A DNA stretch of 64,000 nucleotides from Clarkia xantiana subsp. parviflora (Eukaryota > Streptophyta > Magnoliopsida > Myrtales > Onagraceae): positions 22,590,952 through 22,654,951 of the forward strand of contig JAPTYO010000014.1 in assembly GCA_036873135.1 (NCBI GenBank), read 5' to 3'. The stretch's first letter is position 1. The number at the start of each line of letters is the position of its first letter. Positions 23,897 through 34,979 of this stretch are shown here, piece after piece. Under the pieces are notes generated by a model. It was not told where the DNA came from, did no database searches, and worked only from the letters and a program-made list of their open reading frames with translations. The position numbers were made by a program, and so were the translations under genes.

Positions 23897-24761
23897 TGTT
23901 GGGTTATGATTGATTAAACTCGTCATTAAGCACAAGAGTCGAGTACGTTCAAAGGGCAGGGAAAGAAGAGTCGTCGACCTTTCTGACTCATCTTAACGAG
24001 ATAGGGATGAAAGGTCGACGACAACTTATGAAACAGTCGACTTTCAAAGTATGAATGCCCGCCACTAGGAGAAACCTTCCTTCGAAGGTAAAGACAGGTG
24101 GCGACCTGCTTATCATTATCATCAGAAGAAACCTTCCTTCGAAGGTGAAGACAGGTGGCGACCTGCTTATCATTATCATCAGAAGAAATCTTCCTTCGAA
24201 GGTAAAGACAGGTGGCGACCTGCTTATCATTATCATCAAAAGAAACCTTCCTTCGAAGGTAAAGACAGGTGGTGACCTGCTGGTCACTATCATCAGAAGA
24301 AACCTTCCTTCGAAGGTAAAGACAGGTGGCGACCTGCTTGTCACTATCATCAGAGGAAACCTTCCTCCGGAAGTAAACACAGGTGGCGACCTGCTTCAAA
24401 CGTCATCAGAGGAAACCTTCCTCTAGAAGTAAAGACAGCTGGTGACCTGCTTGTCACCTGCTTGACCGACTCTGAAGAGAAACCCCCCCCCCCCCCCCCC
24501 CAAGGAGGGTAACCGCCATATAAAGTCGGTAACTTATCCCTATAAATAGGGACTATTTTCTATTTACTTCAGTACGTTCAGTCAGTTATAAATACGTTCT
24601 TATATTATTACTCTCAAATCCATTACTGACTTAAGCTTCGGAGTGGAATCAGGGGCCATCCCCACCCTTTTTTCAGGTTCTCGCCCCTACCTGGCGCGCC
24701 AGAGGCGATACTTGGAAGTTCATTCCCCGAAGTTCAAGGCCACGTCATTTTGATCCCAACA
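23897..24761 (+). repeat. 5' LTR of element 2
   Basis: 865 bp. It contains a 57-bp array (about 24071-24440, 6-7 units around CCTTCGAAGG and AGGTGGCGACCTGC), 20 consecutive C at 24483-24502 and a TATAAATA at about 24541. It is longer than its partner LTR by one 57-bp unit and 14 C. Confidence 0.93.
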
Positions 24762-24779
24762 TTTGGCGCCGTCTGTGGA
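24762..24779 (+). other. Primer binding site of element 2
   Basis: TTTGGCGCCGTCTGTGG directly after the LTR end. Same position and similar sequence as in element 1. Confidence 0.75.
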
Positions 24780-24820
24780 AACTCCGATAAAAAAGTCGTG
24801 ACCTCTAGAGAAACAACAAG

Positions 24821-26900
24821 ATGTCCAACCTCCCGGTGGAAGGAAATAATCCCCCAGTGGATCCTACCACCTCGAAGCCAATCACCAGAGAAGATCCGTC
24901 CATTCCACAAGCTAATGGCGGAGGTAGTGATGGAAATCTCATTCATTCCAAGTCATTACCAAATTCAGAAGAAGTAAGGACAGTCCCCCCGGCTGTCCCC
25001 CAAGAAGTATTGGCGGCCTTCATAACCTTTTGGAATCAAGCCCAGGCGGGCACCATCCCCGAAAAGGCACCCGCTCAAGAAAATTTCCAAAAGGAGGATG
25101 TGGCGTCCAGCGTAAAAATCCAGGAGAAAGAACCCCTGGAGAAAGAAATTCCTAAGACTCCTGAAGGATCCTGAAGGAGAAATGTCGAGCAAAGAACCTG
25201 TCCTATTCACTATGGGACAGGTGGAAGAGTTGTTAGAGAAAAAGAGAATGGGGACGAACGATTTGCTAATTGTTCGCGATCATACCTCCCATCATTTCTC
25301 TAAAAGGTTGTTCAACACTCGAGTTCCTCCGCAAGTCTTTGCGTGGAACATCGACGACTACACAGGCGAAGGAGATCCTGTTCGCCATATCAACGCCCAT
25401 AACTCTTCCCTCCTGGGAAGAGGAGAAACTCTGGATCACTATGCAACCCTCTTCCCAACTACGTTGAAAGAAGAGGCGTCCACTTGGTTCTATGGCCTCC
25501 CCGACAACTCGATCGATTCATGGGAAGAACTGAAGGCTAAGTTCATCGAAGGCCATATAGGCCTAAAGAGTACGGATTTCCTAGATAAAATTGAACAAGG
25601 TTCTGATGAAACATTGGCCAATTATTACACTAGGTTCCATAAGATACTCCAATAGTTAAATGAAGACGCCACGGATGGCGAGTTGATCAGGACCTTCTGG
25701 AGAGGTCTTAGGACACAGAGCCAAGCTCTAAAGGACAACATGGTGATGAAGCCGGTGAGAAAGATCGATGCCCTTGCCACGAAGGTGAAAAAGTACATAG
25801 ATCTGGAAAGATCACACGAGAAGTCGCCTCGAGAAATCAAGCGCCAAGTCGTGCCAACAAAAACCGAAGAAGGCTCCGCTTCTCGACCACCTAAGAAGGA
25901 AGAAAGACGATAGGGGAACTTCCGACCTGGAAACCGTCCGGGAATAAGACATCCTAACTCTTATCCAGGAAAGTTCACTCCTCTTACACACAATGTAGCG
26001 GTGGTACTCCAGGAAATGGAAATGCTTCGCCTTAGCCACCCACCACCCATAAAGAAGAACCTGATGGGCCACCAAATGAGCGCCTATTGTCGTTACCATT
26101 AAACACGGGGGCACGGTACAAAAGAGTGTATCATCCTAAAGCAAGATATAGAAGCCCTTATACAGAGGGGCAAACTGTTGAAATTTGTCGAGAAGGCCTC
26201 CAATATTCCAAAAAAGCGGGATCGAAGCCCAAGGGAAGACTCTCGATCCCCTCCACCCGACCATCCCGCTCCAAGAGGAACGATAAATTTCATTGCCGGA
26301 GGATTCGCTGCAGGAGGAGGAACAAATTCGGCTCGGGAAGTGTACGCTGCACAAATATCCACAACGGCAGTAATGGAGAAGAGACCTCGAGAACCCGTCC
26401 TCGAGACCATTAGTTTTACGATCAATGATCTTGCAAAAATAGATCAACCACATGAAGATGCTCTGGTGGTCACTCTACTGATCGCCACTTATAAAGTCAA
26501 AAGGATCCTCATCGATAGTGGAAGCTCGACAGATATCCTCTTTTACCAAGCATTCTTACAACTAGGTTTCTCCAAAAAGGATCTGAAGAAAGTCAATTTT
26601 CCTTTAACAGGCTTCGCAGGAGAAACTATTTATCATTTGGGTGCCATTCGACTAACCACCGTCTTGGGAGGAGACAAGACTTTACAAGTGGATATATTTT
26701 TTGTAGTGGTTGATGCAGTTTCATCCTACAACGCCATCATTGGGAGAACCAATCTCAATCTTTACCGCATCATCCCTTCAACAACGCATCAAGTAATGAA
26801 ATTCTCGACGCCTCGGGGAATCGGTGAAGTTCGAGGAGATCAGGCCATAGCGCGATACTGCTATCATACGACGACACAACAATCAGAGAAGTCACAGTAA
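24821..26900 (+). pseudogene. Gag-protease of element 2 (broken frame)
   Basis: Pieces: 24821-25174 (N-terminal part), 25182-25655 (Gag core with DDYTGEGDPV, LFPTTL, STWFYGLP), 25656-25913 (Gag continued, past a TAG), then 26178-26900 with the protease loop DSGSSTDIL and a C-terminal part. At least a frameshift near 25175, a stop at 25653-25655 and a disrupted stretch at 25914-26177 prevent one product. The protease keeps DSG where element 1 has DGG. It would package RNA for a helper element if whole. The 240-residue frame at 26178 has no good start of its own. Confidence 0.85.
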
Positions 26901-27064
26901 CTTTTGTGATAGATACCTATTTTTGTTATAACTAATGTCAAGCTTTCCTTTTTTGATGTAATATTCAGGAAATGATGAATGAAATGGTCCCCCGAGATCT
27001 ACTTTCTTTATAAAGAAATCATTCTGATATTATCATCCTCGACTTAATTGTCGCCGCACCATGT
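26901..27064 (+). other. Non-coding stretch after element 2 protease
   Basis: Where RT should begin there is AT-rich untranslated sequence leading into the tandem arrays. No pol remnant is visible. Confidence 0.6.
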
Positions 27065-27358
27065 CCGAAGGTCGCCATCTACAAAGGATCAGTCTTAACT
27101 GACTCCTCGGCTTCATACAGTCGGCGACGATTAAGGAGCAGTCTTAACTAACTCCTCGACTTCCGAAGGTCGCCATCTACAAAGGAGCAGTCTTAACTGA
27201 CTCTTCGGCTTCATACAGTTGGCGACGATTAAGGAACAGTCTTAACTAACTCCTCGACTTCCGAAGGTCGCCATCTACAAAGGAGCAGTCTTAACTGACT
27301 CCTCGACTTCATAAAGTTGGCGACGATTAAGGAGCAGTCTTAACTGACTCCTCGACTT
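27065..27358 (+). repeat. 98-bp tandem array in element 2
   Basis: Three units of 98 bp (starts 27065, 27163, 27261), each made of two similar halves around GGAGCAGTCTTAACT. Confidence 0.9.
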
Positions 27359-27359
27359 C

Positions 27360-27775
27360 CAAATCGGTTGTCGACCATTATATGCCCAAAATGGCGACTA
27401 AAGCCTAGGTGCGGCGACAATTCGATCGAAGACCTCCAAATCGGTTGTCGACCATTATGTGCCCAAAATGGCGACTAAAGCCTAGGTGCGGCGACAATTC
27501 GATCGAAGACCTTCAAATCGGTTGTCGACCATTATGTGCCCAAACTGGCCACTAAAGCCTAGGTGCGGCGACAATTTGATCGAAGACCTCCAAATCGGTT
27601 GTCGACCATTATGTGCCCAAAATGGCGACTAAAGCCTAGGTGCGGTGACAATTCGATCGAAGACCTCCAAATCGGTTGTCGACCATTATGTGCCCAAAAT
27701 GGCGACTAAAGCCTAGGTGCGGCGACAATTCGATCGAAGACCTCCAAATCGGTTGTCGACCATTATGTGCCCCCG
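27360..27775 (+). repeat. 77-bp tandem array in element 2
   Basis: Five full units and a part (starts 27360, 27437, 27514, 27591, 27668, 27745), with AAATCGGTTGTCGACCATTA in each. Unrelated to the 98-bp array beside it apart from GGCGAC-type words. Confidence 0.92.
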
Positions 27776-28076
27776 ATTAACTACAGGATCAGGGGCTGAG
27801 GAGGTACTCGCCATAACTGAAGAGATTGAGACCTCCTCCTTAGCTCGAAGGTAGTTCCGGAGAATCATCTTTATAAAGTCTGGAAAGAATAATCCACGTT
27901 GATAAACAGCCGTCGAAAAAAGGTATTCAATGAAAATAAAAATAAGGATCCCCTCAAAAGTACGTGAAGAAGGGGATTCAACCATGGTCACCGGAGCTTA
28001 CAGAAGACTTACAGAAGTTAGCTCTAAGATGGAGTTAAAATTAGACACTAAAGAAGAGGCAATTGTGGTATTTATA
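27713..28076 (-). pseudogene. Remnant of an antisense gene in element 2
   Basis: On the minus strand TATAAATA (28076-28069) stands 84 bp before an ATG (27985-27983) that opens about 90 codons (MVESPSSRTFEG...) before running into the 77-bp array. Position and strand match the antisense gene of element 1. The protein itself shows no similarity I can see, so most of the gene seems lost or replaced by repeats. Confidence 0.5.
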
Positions 28077-28398
28077 CTAGAGCCTCTCCCCCAAAAGGAA
28101 CAACTTCCCAGTGAAGCCTTCCCGAGGTCAGCCATCAATTGGTGCCTTCACTGACAACAAGACCGTTGCCCTGCACCTGTCAATAGACTAGCGAGGTGAC
28201 TCTCTAACTCTCCAAGGAGCTCTCAACGGTCAGAATTACTGAGCCAAAGTCTTGTTCCTAACCTAAAGTCTTTTCAACTTCTGTGAACCCAAGAGTTCTA
28301 TCGGCTAACAGAGTATTCTCGCCAAGGATCAGAGGTAATACTCGACTCAAGACCTCCCCTTTATAAATAAAGTTGATGACTTAAGTCTCGGGGGCAAG

Positions 28399-29193
28399 TG
28401 TTGGGTTATGATTGATTAAACTCGTCATTAAGCACAAGAGTCGAGTACGTTCAAAGGGCAGGGAAAGAAGAGTCGTCGACCTTTCTGACTCATCTTAACG
28501 AGATAGGGATGAAAGGTCGACGACAACTTATGAAAAAGCCGACTTTCAAAGTATGAATGCCCGCCACTAGGAGAAACCTTCCTTCGAAGGTAAAGACAGG
28601 TGGCGACCTGCTTATCATTATCATCAGAAGAAACCTTCCTTTGAAGGTGAAGACATGTGGCGACCTACTTATCATTATCATCAGAAGAAACCTTCCTTCG
28701 AAGGTAAAGACAGGTGGCGACCTGCTTATCATTATCATCAGAAGAAACCTTCATTCGAAGGTAAAAACAGGTGGCGACCTGTTTGTCACTATCATCAGAG
28801 GAAACCTTCCTCCGGAAGTAGACACAGGTGGCGACCTGCTTCAAACGTCATCAGAGGAAACCTTCCTCTAGAAGTAAAGACAGGTGGTGACCTGCTTGTC
28901 ACCTGCTTGACCGACTCTGAAGAGAAACCCCCCAAGGAGGGTAACCGCCATATAAAGTCGGTAACTTATCCCTATAAATAGGGACTATTTTCTATTTACT
29001 TCAGTACGTTCAGTCAGTTCTAAATACGTTCTTATATTATTACTCTCAAATCCATTACTGACTTAAGCTTCAGAGTGGAATCAGGGGCCATCCCCACCCC
29101 TTTTTCAGGTTCTCGCCCCTACCTGGCGCGCCAGAGGCGATACTTGGAAGTCCATTCCCCGAAGTTCAAGGCCACGTCATTTTGATCCCAACA
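28399..29193 (+). repeat. 3' LTR of element 2
   Basis: 795 bp, otherwise nearly identical to 23897-24761 but with one 57-bp unit fewer and 6 C instead of 20. TATAAATA at about 28974. Confidence 0.93.
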
Positions 29194-29639
29194 GTTGTGA
29201 CCCTTTTTTATTCTCCCGTCCTCACACGGTTCGCGGGGTCTCTCTTTTATCTGTAGCCATTTGGAGGGTGGCTGTGGCCCTTTTTTATTCTCCCGCCCTC
29301 ACATGGTTCGCGGGGTCACTTTTTTATCTGAAGTCATTTGGAGGGTGGCTGTGGCCCTTTCCCTTATTTCCCGTTTTTAACGTTGCGGGATTGCCCTTTA
29401 TCTGTAGCCATTTGAAGGGTGGTTGTGGCCCTTTCTTTGTAGTCGTTTTAGGGACGACTCAGACCCTTTTTATTTGTAGTTGATTTAAGGAAAACTTTGA
29501 CCCTTTTATTTCTTCACTGCTCTCACAAAATTTGCACGAGCACTCTCTTTATTTTTCTCGGTAGCCGATTAAAGGGCGGCTGTGACCCTAAAGAATTTTT
29601 TTTTTTTTTTTTTTTTGCTTTTTGGCTTCTTTTTTTCTG

Positions 29640-31970
29640 TTTTTTTTCATCTTCTAGGGACTCAGTTGACTGAGTCAAAATACGTTGGTCGTGTCGACGC
29701 CCTGGATTGACCCTACGACCAATGGATGACGTAGACAGTGATTTCTTCTCTCGGCTTCTCGAGTGCTCTGGCCATTGCTCAATCTCAGCTGGGGATGCCC
29801 CATGGTTAGCACTGAACGGCTTACATCTCGCCATAAAACGGATGTACGACTTAGTTCCGGGACGCGTATGAATTCCACACGTGGTATGTGGAATTTTGGC
29901 ATGGACGTTTTTAAAGCGTTCATGTTTCACATGGTTGCAGCCTCGGTTGAAGTGGTCGTCTGACCTACGAAAAGAGTAGGGGCACTCAAATCTCAAGGAA
30001 AAAATCAAGTACAATTTATCGCACATGAGAGTTGGATATCCCAAGAGCGCAATTTGTTCTTCGTGCAACTGGATGGCTGCACATTCTTTTTTTTGTTGCC
30101 CCATTTTGGCTGGCAGAATTTATATGTACAAGATACCTAACCAAGGATACCTGAAAAGACCAAACATGAAAGTTAGTATAAAGAATAAAACAGGCCATGC
30201 ATGATTTTTCAAAAAACTTCTAATGTCATTCATTTCAAAATTTTGATTACTTTAAAAAATTAATCAAAATTTGTGCTCTAGGGTGTTTCGCACCATCATG
30301 AAGTTTACTGAGTTTGTTGAGTGCACTATCTGGCTCGAACACAAGACAAATGTTCAAAACAAACTTTTTTAAAAAAGATTTTCTCATCCTTTGTTTAAAC
30401 TCGAATAGTCGCACTCAACTGAACAGTTAAATCATTTTTTCAAAAATTAGAATCAAATCTCTTATTTTTTTAAACGCTTGCTCATGCGAATGTTGAAATG
30501 ACGATCTTGCCGAAAGAGTGCAATACACCTTGGATAAAATGAATTGACACTTTGAATTTTTAAAAAATGCTCATGCATGATCGAAAGTTAAAATTCTGCT
30601 GTTAAAAAATGTACAATTTAGAACGGCTCACCTGAAGGGTACATAGAGAATGTATGTACGAAATGAAAAATCCAGGTAAAGTTTTTTATATAAAGAAATG
30701 CAAATGCAATGCATGTTTGGAATTAAAAGCTCAACAATTAAGATAAGATTTACAATCTATCTAAAATAATTGTTTTTCCTAAAACAATGCTTCTGAGATG
30801 TACATGAGATGAAAGTTGTACAATTAAGAAACTTACAAGCTACCTGAAATTTTTTTGTTTTTTGTTAAAAAATAAAAATAAAAGCATCCTTGTTGCTCAA
30901 AATTAAAAATTCAAGTGAAAAGTTTTTTTTAAAAGAATGCATATGAGATGCACAAAAATAAGATGCAAACTTAAAAATAAAAGTTCTACAACTAAGAAAA
31001 AATACAATTTACCTGAAATGTTTTTTTCAAAAATAATGCATATGAGATGCACGTATTTTGATTAAAAAATCAGGTAAAATGTTTCTTTAAACAAAGAGCC
31101 CTAAAACTAAGAGAGCCTACGATTTATCTAAAAAAGTTTTTTTTAAAATTAATGCATACTGGATGCATTATTAAAAATAAAATAATTCAGATATTTTTTT
31201 GTTTTAAAATGATGCATATGGAATGCATGTTCGAAATTAGAAGCTCTAATAGCTAAAGCTGAATTACAAATTTTCCTTAAAAAAATGTTTTTTTTTTTTT
31301 TTTGCATATGCGACACGCAACCAAAATTACAACTTACCTGGAGAGTTTTTTTTTTTTTTAAATAATGCGCATGAAACGTAAATTCGAAATTAAAAATTCA
31401 GGTAAGATGTTTTTTTAGAAAACAATGCAGACGAAATGCATGTTTGAAAAGAAAATTTCTACAAATAAATGACTAACCACTTAGCTGAAAAAGTTTTTTT
31501 TTTTTTTTTTTTAAATGCAATGGGATGCATGCTTAGAAACAAAAGTTACACGGTTAGGAAAAAAAACTTACAGTTACCTGATAACCTTTTTTACAACAAA
31601 AAATATGGATAAAAACAACATGTTAGAGGGGTCTAAAAAAAGTGTGGCTTTGTTCTACAAGGTAGGTTCCACTGATAGGCTCCCGACAAGGTGGTTTCCT
31701 CCCCCCATCATAGGGATCACAAGTAAGTGGAGTTGTTCTGAGTCATTTCGGCGGCTCGACCGCGCGGTCGTACCCTTACTAACTCTCCGGGGTTCCTAGT
31801 TGCCCTAGGTTTTATGCATATTGGATATTACACTAAAGTGGTGTGTGCGAATTCAAACAATGCCACAAGTACCTGTAAAAAAGAAAAACAAAGTTAGATA
31901 AAAAAAAAATTAATTAAATTAAATTAAAAAAAAATGGAAAATAAGCGAATATAATGAGCCTGAACCCTCA
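29640..31970 (-). other. Leader and internal region of the minus-strand element, degenerate repeats
   Basis: 30240-31560 holds degenerate units of roughly 100 bp around ATGCATATGAGATGCA, GAAATTAAAAG and CAGGTAAA, each with a T-rich run. 31650-31870 on the minus strand resembles the leader of Ogre-type elements. Open frames at 29523-30104 run through poly-T and look spurious. Confidence 0.5.
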
Positions 31971-31977
31971 ATTTTTT

Positions 31978-31996
31978 CCCAGCAGAGTCGTCAAAT
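31978..31996 (-). other. Primer-site-like sequence of the minus-strand element
   Basis: Minus strand reads ATTTGACGACTCTGCTGGG right after the LTR end ...GTCTGACA, close to the TTGGCGACTC-type primer sites of Ogre/Tat elements. Confidence 0.55.
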
Positions 31997-32857
31997 TGTC
32001 AGACCCTAAAAATCTGACCTAAGGCGGTAGGTTTTGAAAACGTGGATTTTGAAAAGAGTCGCCACTAGTTAATTATTAGGCTAACTAGAAACCTAACTTA
32101 CCTAGAGTAAAACGAATTAAACACATAGGTATAAAAATCGGTCTACGATAAAAAAATTGAGTTCGGGGGTTCTGTTACTAATTAAAAATGTAAATTTTAA
32201 CTTCACCCTCTCGGTACTCAATTCATAGATTTGCCATTTTTAATTTTTAGTTTTTTTACATTTGAGATTAAAAGCTTAAACTAAAAAAAAAAAACTTATA
32301 CATACATCTATTAAAGATTTACGAAAGTTAGTAAATAAATATGTTGATAAATCATTTTATATAATATAATATAAATAAATTAGTATATTACCTTCACTGG
32401 TTCTTTGTCCCTTTACGACTACAAAGAACAACTCGAAAGGTATAGATAAAATATTAAATAAATAGAAGAAAAAAAACTAATAAGTAGGAGCCAATTAATT
32501 AAAAAAAAAAAAAGAATACACAGTTATCTTCTTCATTCACTATTGTCTGCTTCCCATGATTTGGGCAATGGATGTGAGTACATCGGCGGGAGAGCGCTGG
32601 GTTAATTGACAATCGAACAGAGCCCGGAAGAACTGAGCGGTCGGAGTCGGAAGTATGGTCGGAAAATTAGCATGAAACTCTGGAGACAATGGGGAAGATG
32701 AAGGAGATGGTCTAGGTCGAATGGATGGATGCCGATTGGTGCTGCGACAGAGGTCAGGTCGTGAGTGCGATAGTCGGAGCGGCACCAGCAGACTAGTCTA
32801 CCACGGCAGCAGGATCGGAGCGGGGGATTGCAGGGCCGGTGGAAGGTGGATGACTGG
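31997..32857 (-). repeat. 5' LTR of the minus-strand element (truncated)
   Basis: Matches 20490-21857 without element C, including TCGTGAGTGCGATAGTCGG. It stops at 32857, about 580 bp short of full length. It keeps the empty site for element C. Confidence 0.85.
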
Positions 32858-33097
32858 TATGATAATCACGTGTGCATCGCGTGTGCAACGCATGCGCATA
32901 CCCCTGGTATGATAATAATATAGGGAAAATAGTATTTATAGGTAAATGCGGTAACTGAAGTTTTAACAATCATGGTGGACTTTCTTACCCAACTATGATT
33001 ACCCAAGTTAACATTTCCCCATTTGGTGAATAACTACTTATCATCGAGTTATGTCCCATGTACCTTTTTTTTTGGTTTAGATTCTTTAGAATGACAT
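32858..33097. other. Spacer between two truncated elements
   Basis: Contains a 13-bp direct repeat CTGGTATGATAAT at 32854-32866 and 32904-32916, overlapping the broken LTR end. Otherwise nothing. Confidence 0.5.
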
Positions 33098-34100
33098 TGT
33101 TGGGGTGTACATGTCTCTCGTGTTGAATGTTATAGGGTGCCACAGACTCACACGCGATGCTCGGAGGGGGTTATTACGTCGCCCCTACTATGAACTCTCC
33201 CCCGTTGTCGCTTAGTCGTACTTAGTCGAGTCAATTTCTGCTTTTGAGATTTCGCTTATTGCGATCATTGAGGCGTCGCCCCTTGTTTTTAAGCGGGGCT
33301 CATATGGTCTGCCACCTTCGTTCGTGGGCTTGTTATTTTAATATTGGGCTTGAGCCCATACATATGACAAACCCATATCCAACACTTGCCTCGAGTTTAG
33401 CAGAGGCTTCGTCTCTTATTGGCTTGCCCAATCGATTCGTTTCCTAAGTAGCACTTTTTTTGTTGTCCACCCGAGTCAAAGTCTACTTCTTAATGGCAAA
33501 TCTAGGTGTCGCCTTGGTTATTTGAATTTTGTAACTTCGTCCTAAGATGGCGGGAATCCTGCTTCCCGAGCTGATGATTGCGGTGATGATTAAGGTATCC
33601 GAGATGACTGTTGATGTGACCGCTGATGTACCCTCTTTAAATTTGGACCGTTGGATGTTGATTCAAAAGTCCAGATTGTCCGCCGGTTGACCTCCTTTTG
33701 ACCGTTATAATCGTACGGTCTAGATGAAGGCACATTTGACCTTTAATAGTCAAGATTGAGTCATGCTTTTGCCTCTCTATAAATAGGGTTTTCACTTCTT
33801 ATTATTATTCACCATTTTCTATGTTTTCGCCTTCTTCTCTCTAGAATTCTGAAACTATGATCATCAAGCACGGCTCGAGCTGGTAATTCTTTTGTACATT
33901 TAGACTTTCATAATTTCATTCCAACCAACTCTCGCACGAATATTCAAGCGAGAGATATTCCTTACTTTTATAGAAGATTAGTACAACCCCATTATCCCCT
34001 GCATTCTCTTCCTGAATTTCCTTCTAAGGGGTACGAGATTGTCGTCATCCCGTCCTATTTTATACGTAAAAGTGCACCTATTGGATCTTCTACCTACACT
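33098..34100 (-). mobile_element. Truncated Tat-like element 3: 3' LTR and antisense gene start
   Basis: On the minus strand a polypurine-like CTCGAGGCAAG leads into a 287-bp LTR (33384-33098, TGTTGGA...CCCAACA). Beyond the tract, on the plus strand, lies a TATA box and the start of a gene that would be antisense to the element, the same design as in elements 1 and 2. The rest is missing after about 34100. Confidence 0.65.
33778..34090 (+). pseudogene. Start of the antisense gene of element 3
   Basis: TATAAATA (33778-33785), ATG at 33857, short exon 33857-33882 ending before GTAATTC, then after a possible acceptor near 33955 an open stretch of about 50 codons. It includes LPEFPSKGYEIVVIPSYF, reminiscent of the KGDEVFISPG segment in exon 2 of the element 1 antisense gene. 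It runs into stops at about 34110. Homology is inferred from position and weak similarity. Confidence 0.45.
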
Positions 34101-34484
34101 TTAAAATTATAATACACATAAAACAATACTAATAGACCGTAACACACGCACAATCCGTCTAGTAAAATTTAAAATCTAAAGACGGGACAATTAACCTTTT
34201 CTCATACTGATAAGAATATTATGGATCAGAAATTTACACGCCTTAATTCATAACCTAAATAGATCATATATTAATGTGTCCATAAACCATAACCCAAATA
34301 ATTTTCCACGCCCCACTTTGTTCCATATATCCACGGGACAACATTTATGTGTAAGTACGTGCACAACATTATTATATATCACGACCACTCGACCTCATAT
34401 ATCAGAGAACAACTTTAATTCCGGCGCCGAACCCGCCTCGAGATAGAAATTGTAGGCCCCGGTCTCCCTCCCGAATTCGAAAGC

Positions 34485-34916
34485 TCAACCACACACGACT
34501 CCATCTTCGTGCACGTCTGTTCTCCGAGTAGATGGAGAAGGTACCCTCGCGGAAAAGTTCCTCCGCAGGTGGTCCCCCGCACTGTCATCGAAGTTTAGTG
34601 CATAACTCGCCGGATCATACCGAAACATGTCAGGTGAAGCCGAGTGTCTCCTCCGGTGTCTCGCCGCGGTCCCGAACCGGGAGGAAAAGAACTGCTTGGC
34701 TCGCGCCGTTGGTGTTACGACATGGTCAGATGATGATGTGCTCCTTCTGCTTTGCCTCGGAGTTGCAAACTCTGGGGGCACCGACTCCGGGGACCTCTCC
34801 CCGCGGTGGTGGGTGAGAGGAACGTCAAAGCAGGCTGGTCGGAGTTTCAATGTTGATTTGAGTTTCTGTTTCAGAGAAGTTGGTGAGGAAGGCGAAGGAG
34901 GGGAGGTGTAAGCCAT
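34485..34916 (-). CDS. Small basic plant protein of unknown function, 143 residues
   Basis: Single-exon frame. It is Ser/Pro/Arg-rich, with no signal peptide or membrane segment. The only family-like block is FRYDPASYALNFDD near residues 98-111, a motif I associate with uncharacterised plant proteins that carry a (Y/F)DPxSYALNFD segment. The rest looks disordered. The GC content and codon use stand out from the AT-rich surroundings, which supports a real gene. On the minus strand TATATAAAC lies at about 34960-34968, some 45 bp before the ATG, followed by a CT-rich leader. Function is unknown. Confidence 0.72.
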   Translation of the reverse strand: MAYTSPPSPSSPTSLKQKLKSTLKLRPACFDVPLTHHRGERSPESVPPEFATPRQSRRSTSSSDHVVTPTARAKQFFSSRFGTAARHRRRHSASPDMFRYDPASYALNFDDSAGDHLRRNFSARVPSPSTRRTDVHEDGVVCG

Positions 34917-34979
34917 TCAAGAGAGTTAATTAGTATGTGATCGCGTTATAGAGAGATAGAGTTTATATATGAAATTAGC

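Larger units (their letters stand above)
23897..29193 (+). mobile_element. Ty3/gypsy gag-protease-only element (element 2)
   Basis: 5297 bp with LTRs of 865 and 795 bp (TGTTGGG...CCCAACA), 5-bp target duplication GTTGT (23892-23896, 29194-29198), primer site at 24762 and polypurine tract CTCGGGGGCAAG before 28399. It encodes only Gag and protease, with no RT, RNase H or integrase, so it depends on a helper. The gag frame has stops and shifts. It is nested in the large minus-strand element and is therefore younger. Confidence 0.95.
23560..29600 (-). repeat. About 85-bp tandem array split by element 2
   Basis: Units with GTAGCCATTTGGAGGGTGG, CTGTGGCCCTTTTTTATTC and GGTTCGCGGG occur at 23560-23896 and resume at 29194-29600. 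Element 2 (23897-29193) sits inside one unit, and the array reads through when it is removed. Confidence 0.75.
20490..32857 (-). mobile_element. Large non-coding LTR element on minus strand, with nested insertions
   Basis: LTRs at 20490-22448 (3') and 31997-32857 (5', truncated) share over 800 bp, and the primer-site-like CAGCAGAGTCGTCAAAT next to 31996 sets the orientation. Without nested DNA it is about 6.6 kb. I see no gag or pol, only tandem repeats, so it is a non-autonomous derivative. Its leader next to the 5' LTR resembles Ogre/Tat leaders (inference). A solo LTR of the same family lies at 52946-54338. Confidence 0.8.

Noticed and set aside
23926..24426. Repeat proteins read from both strands (for example RRNLPSKVKTGGDLL units)
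   Set aside because: 57 bp is 19 codons, so any frame stays open through the array. It lies in an LTR.
29523..30104. 193-codon minus-strand frame
   Set aside because: Crosses a poly-T run (poly-Lys) and shows no family feature. It is the leader or inner part of the minus-strand element.
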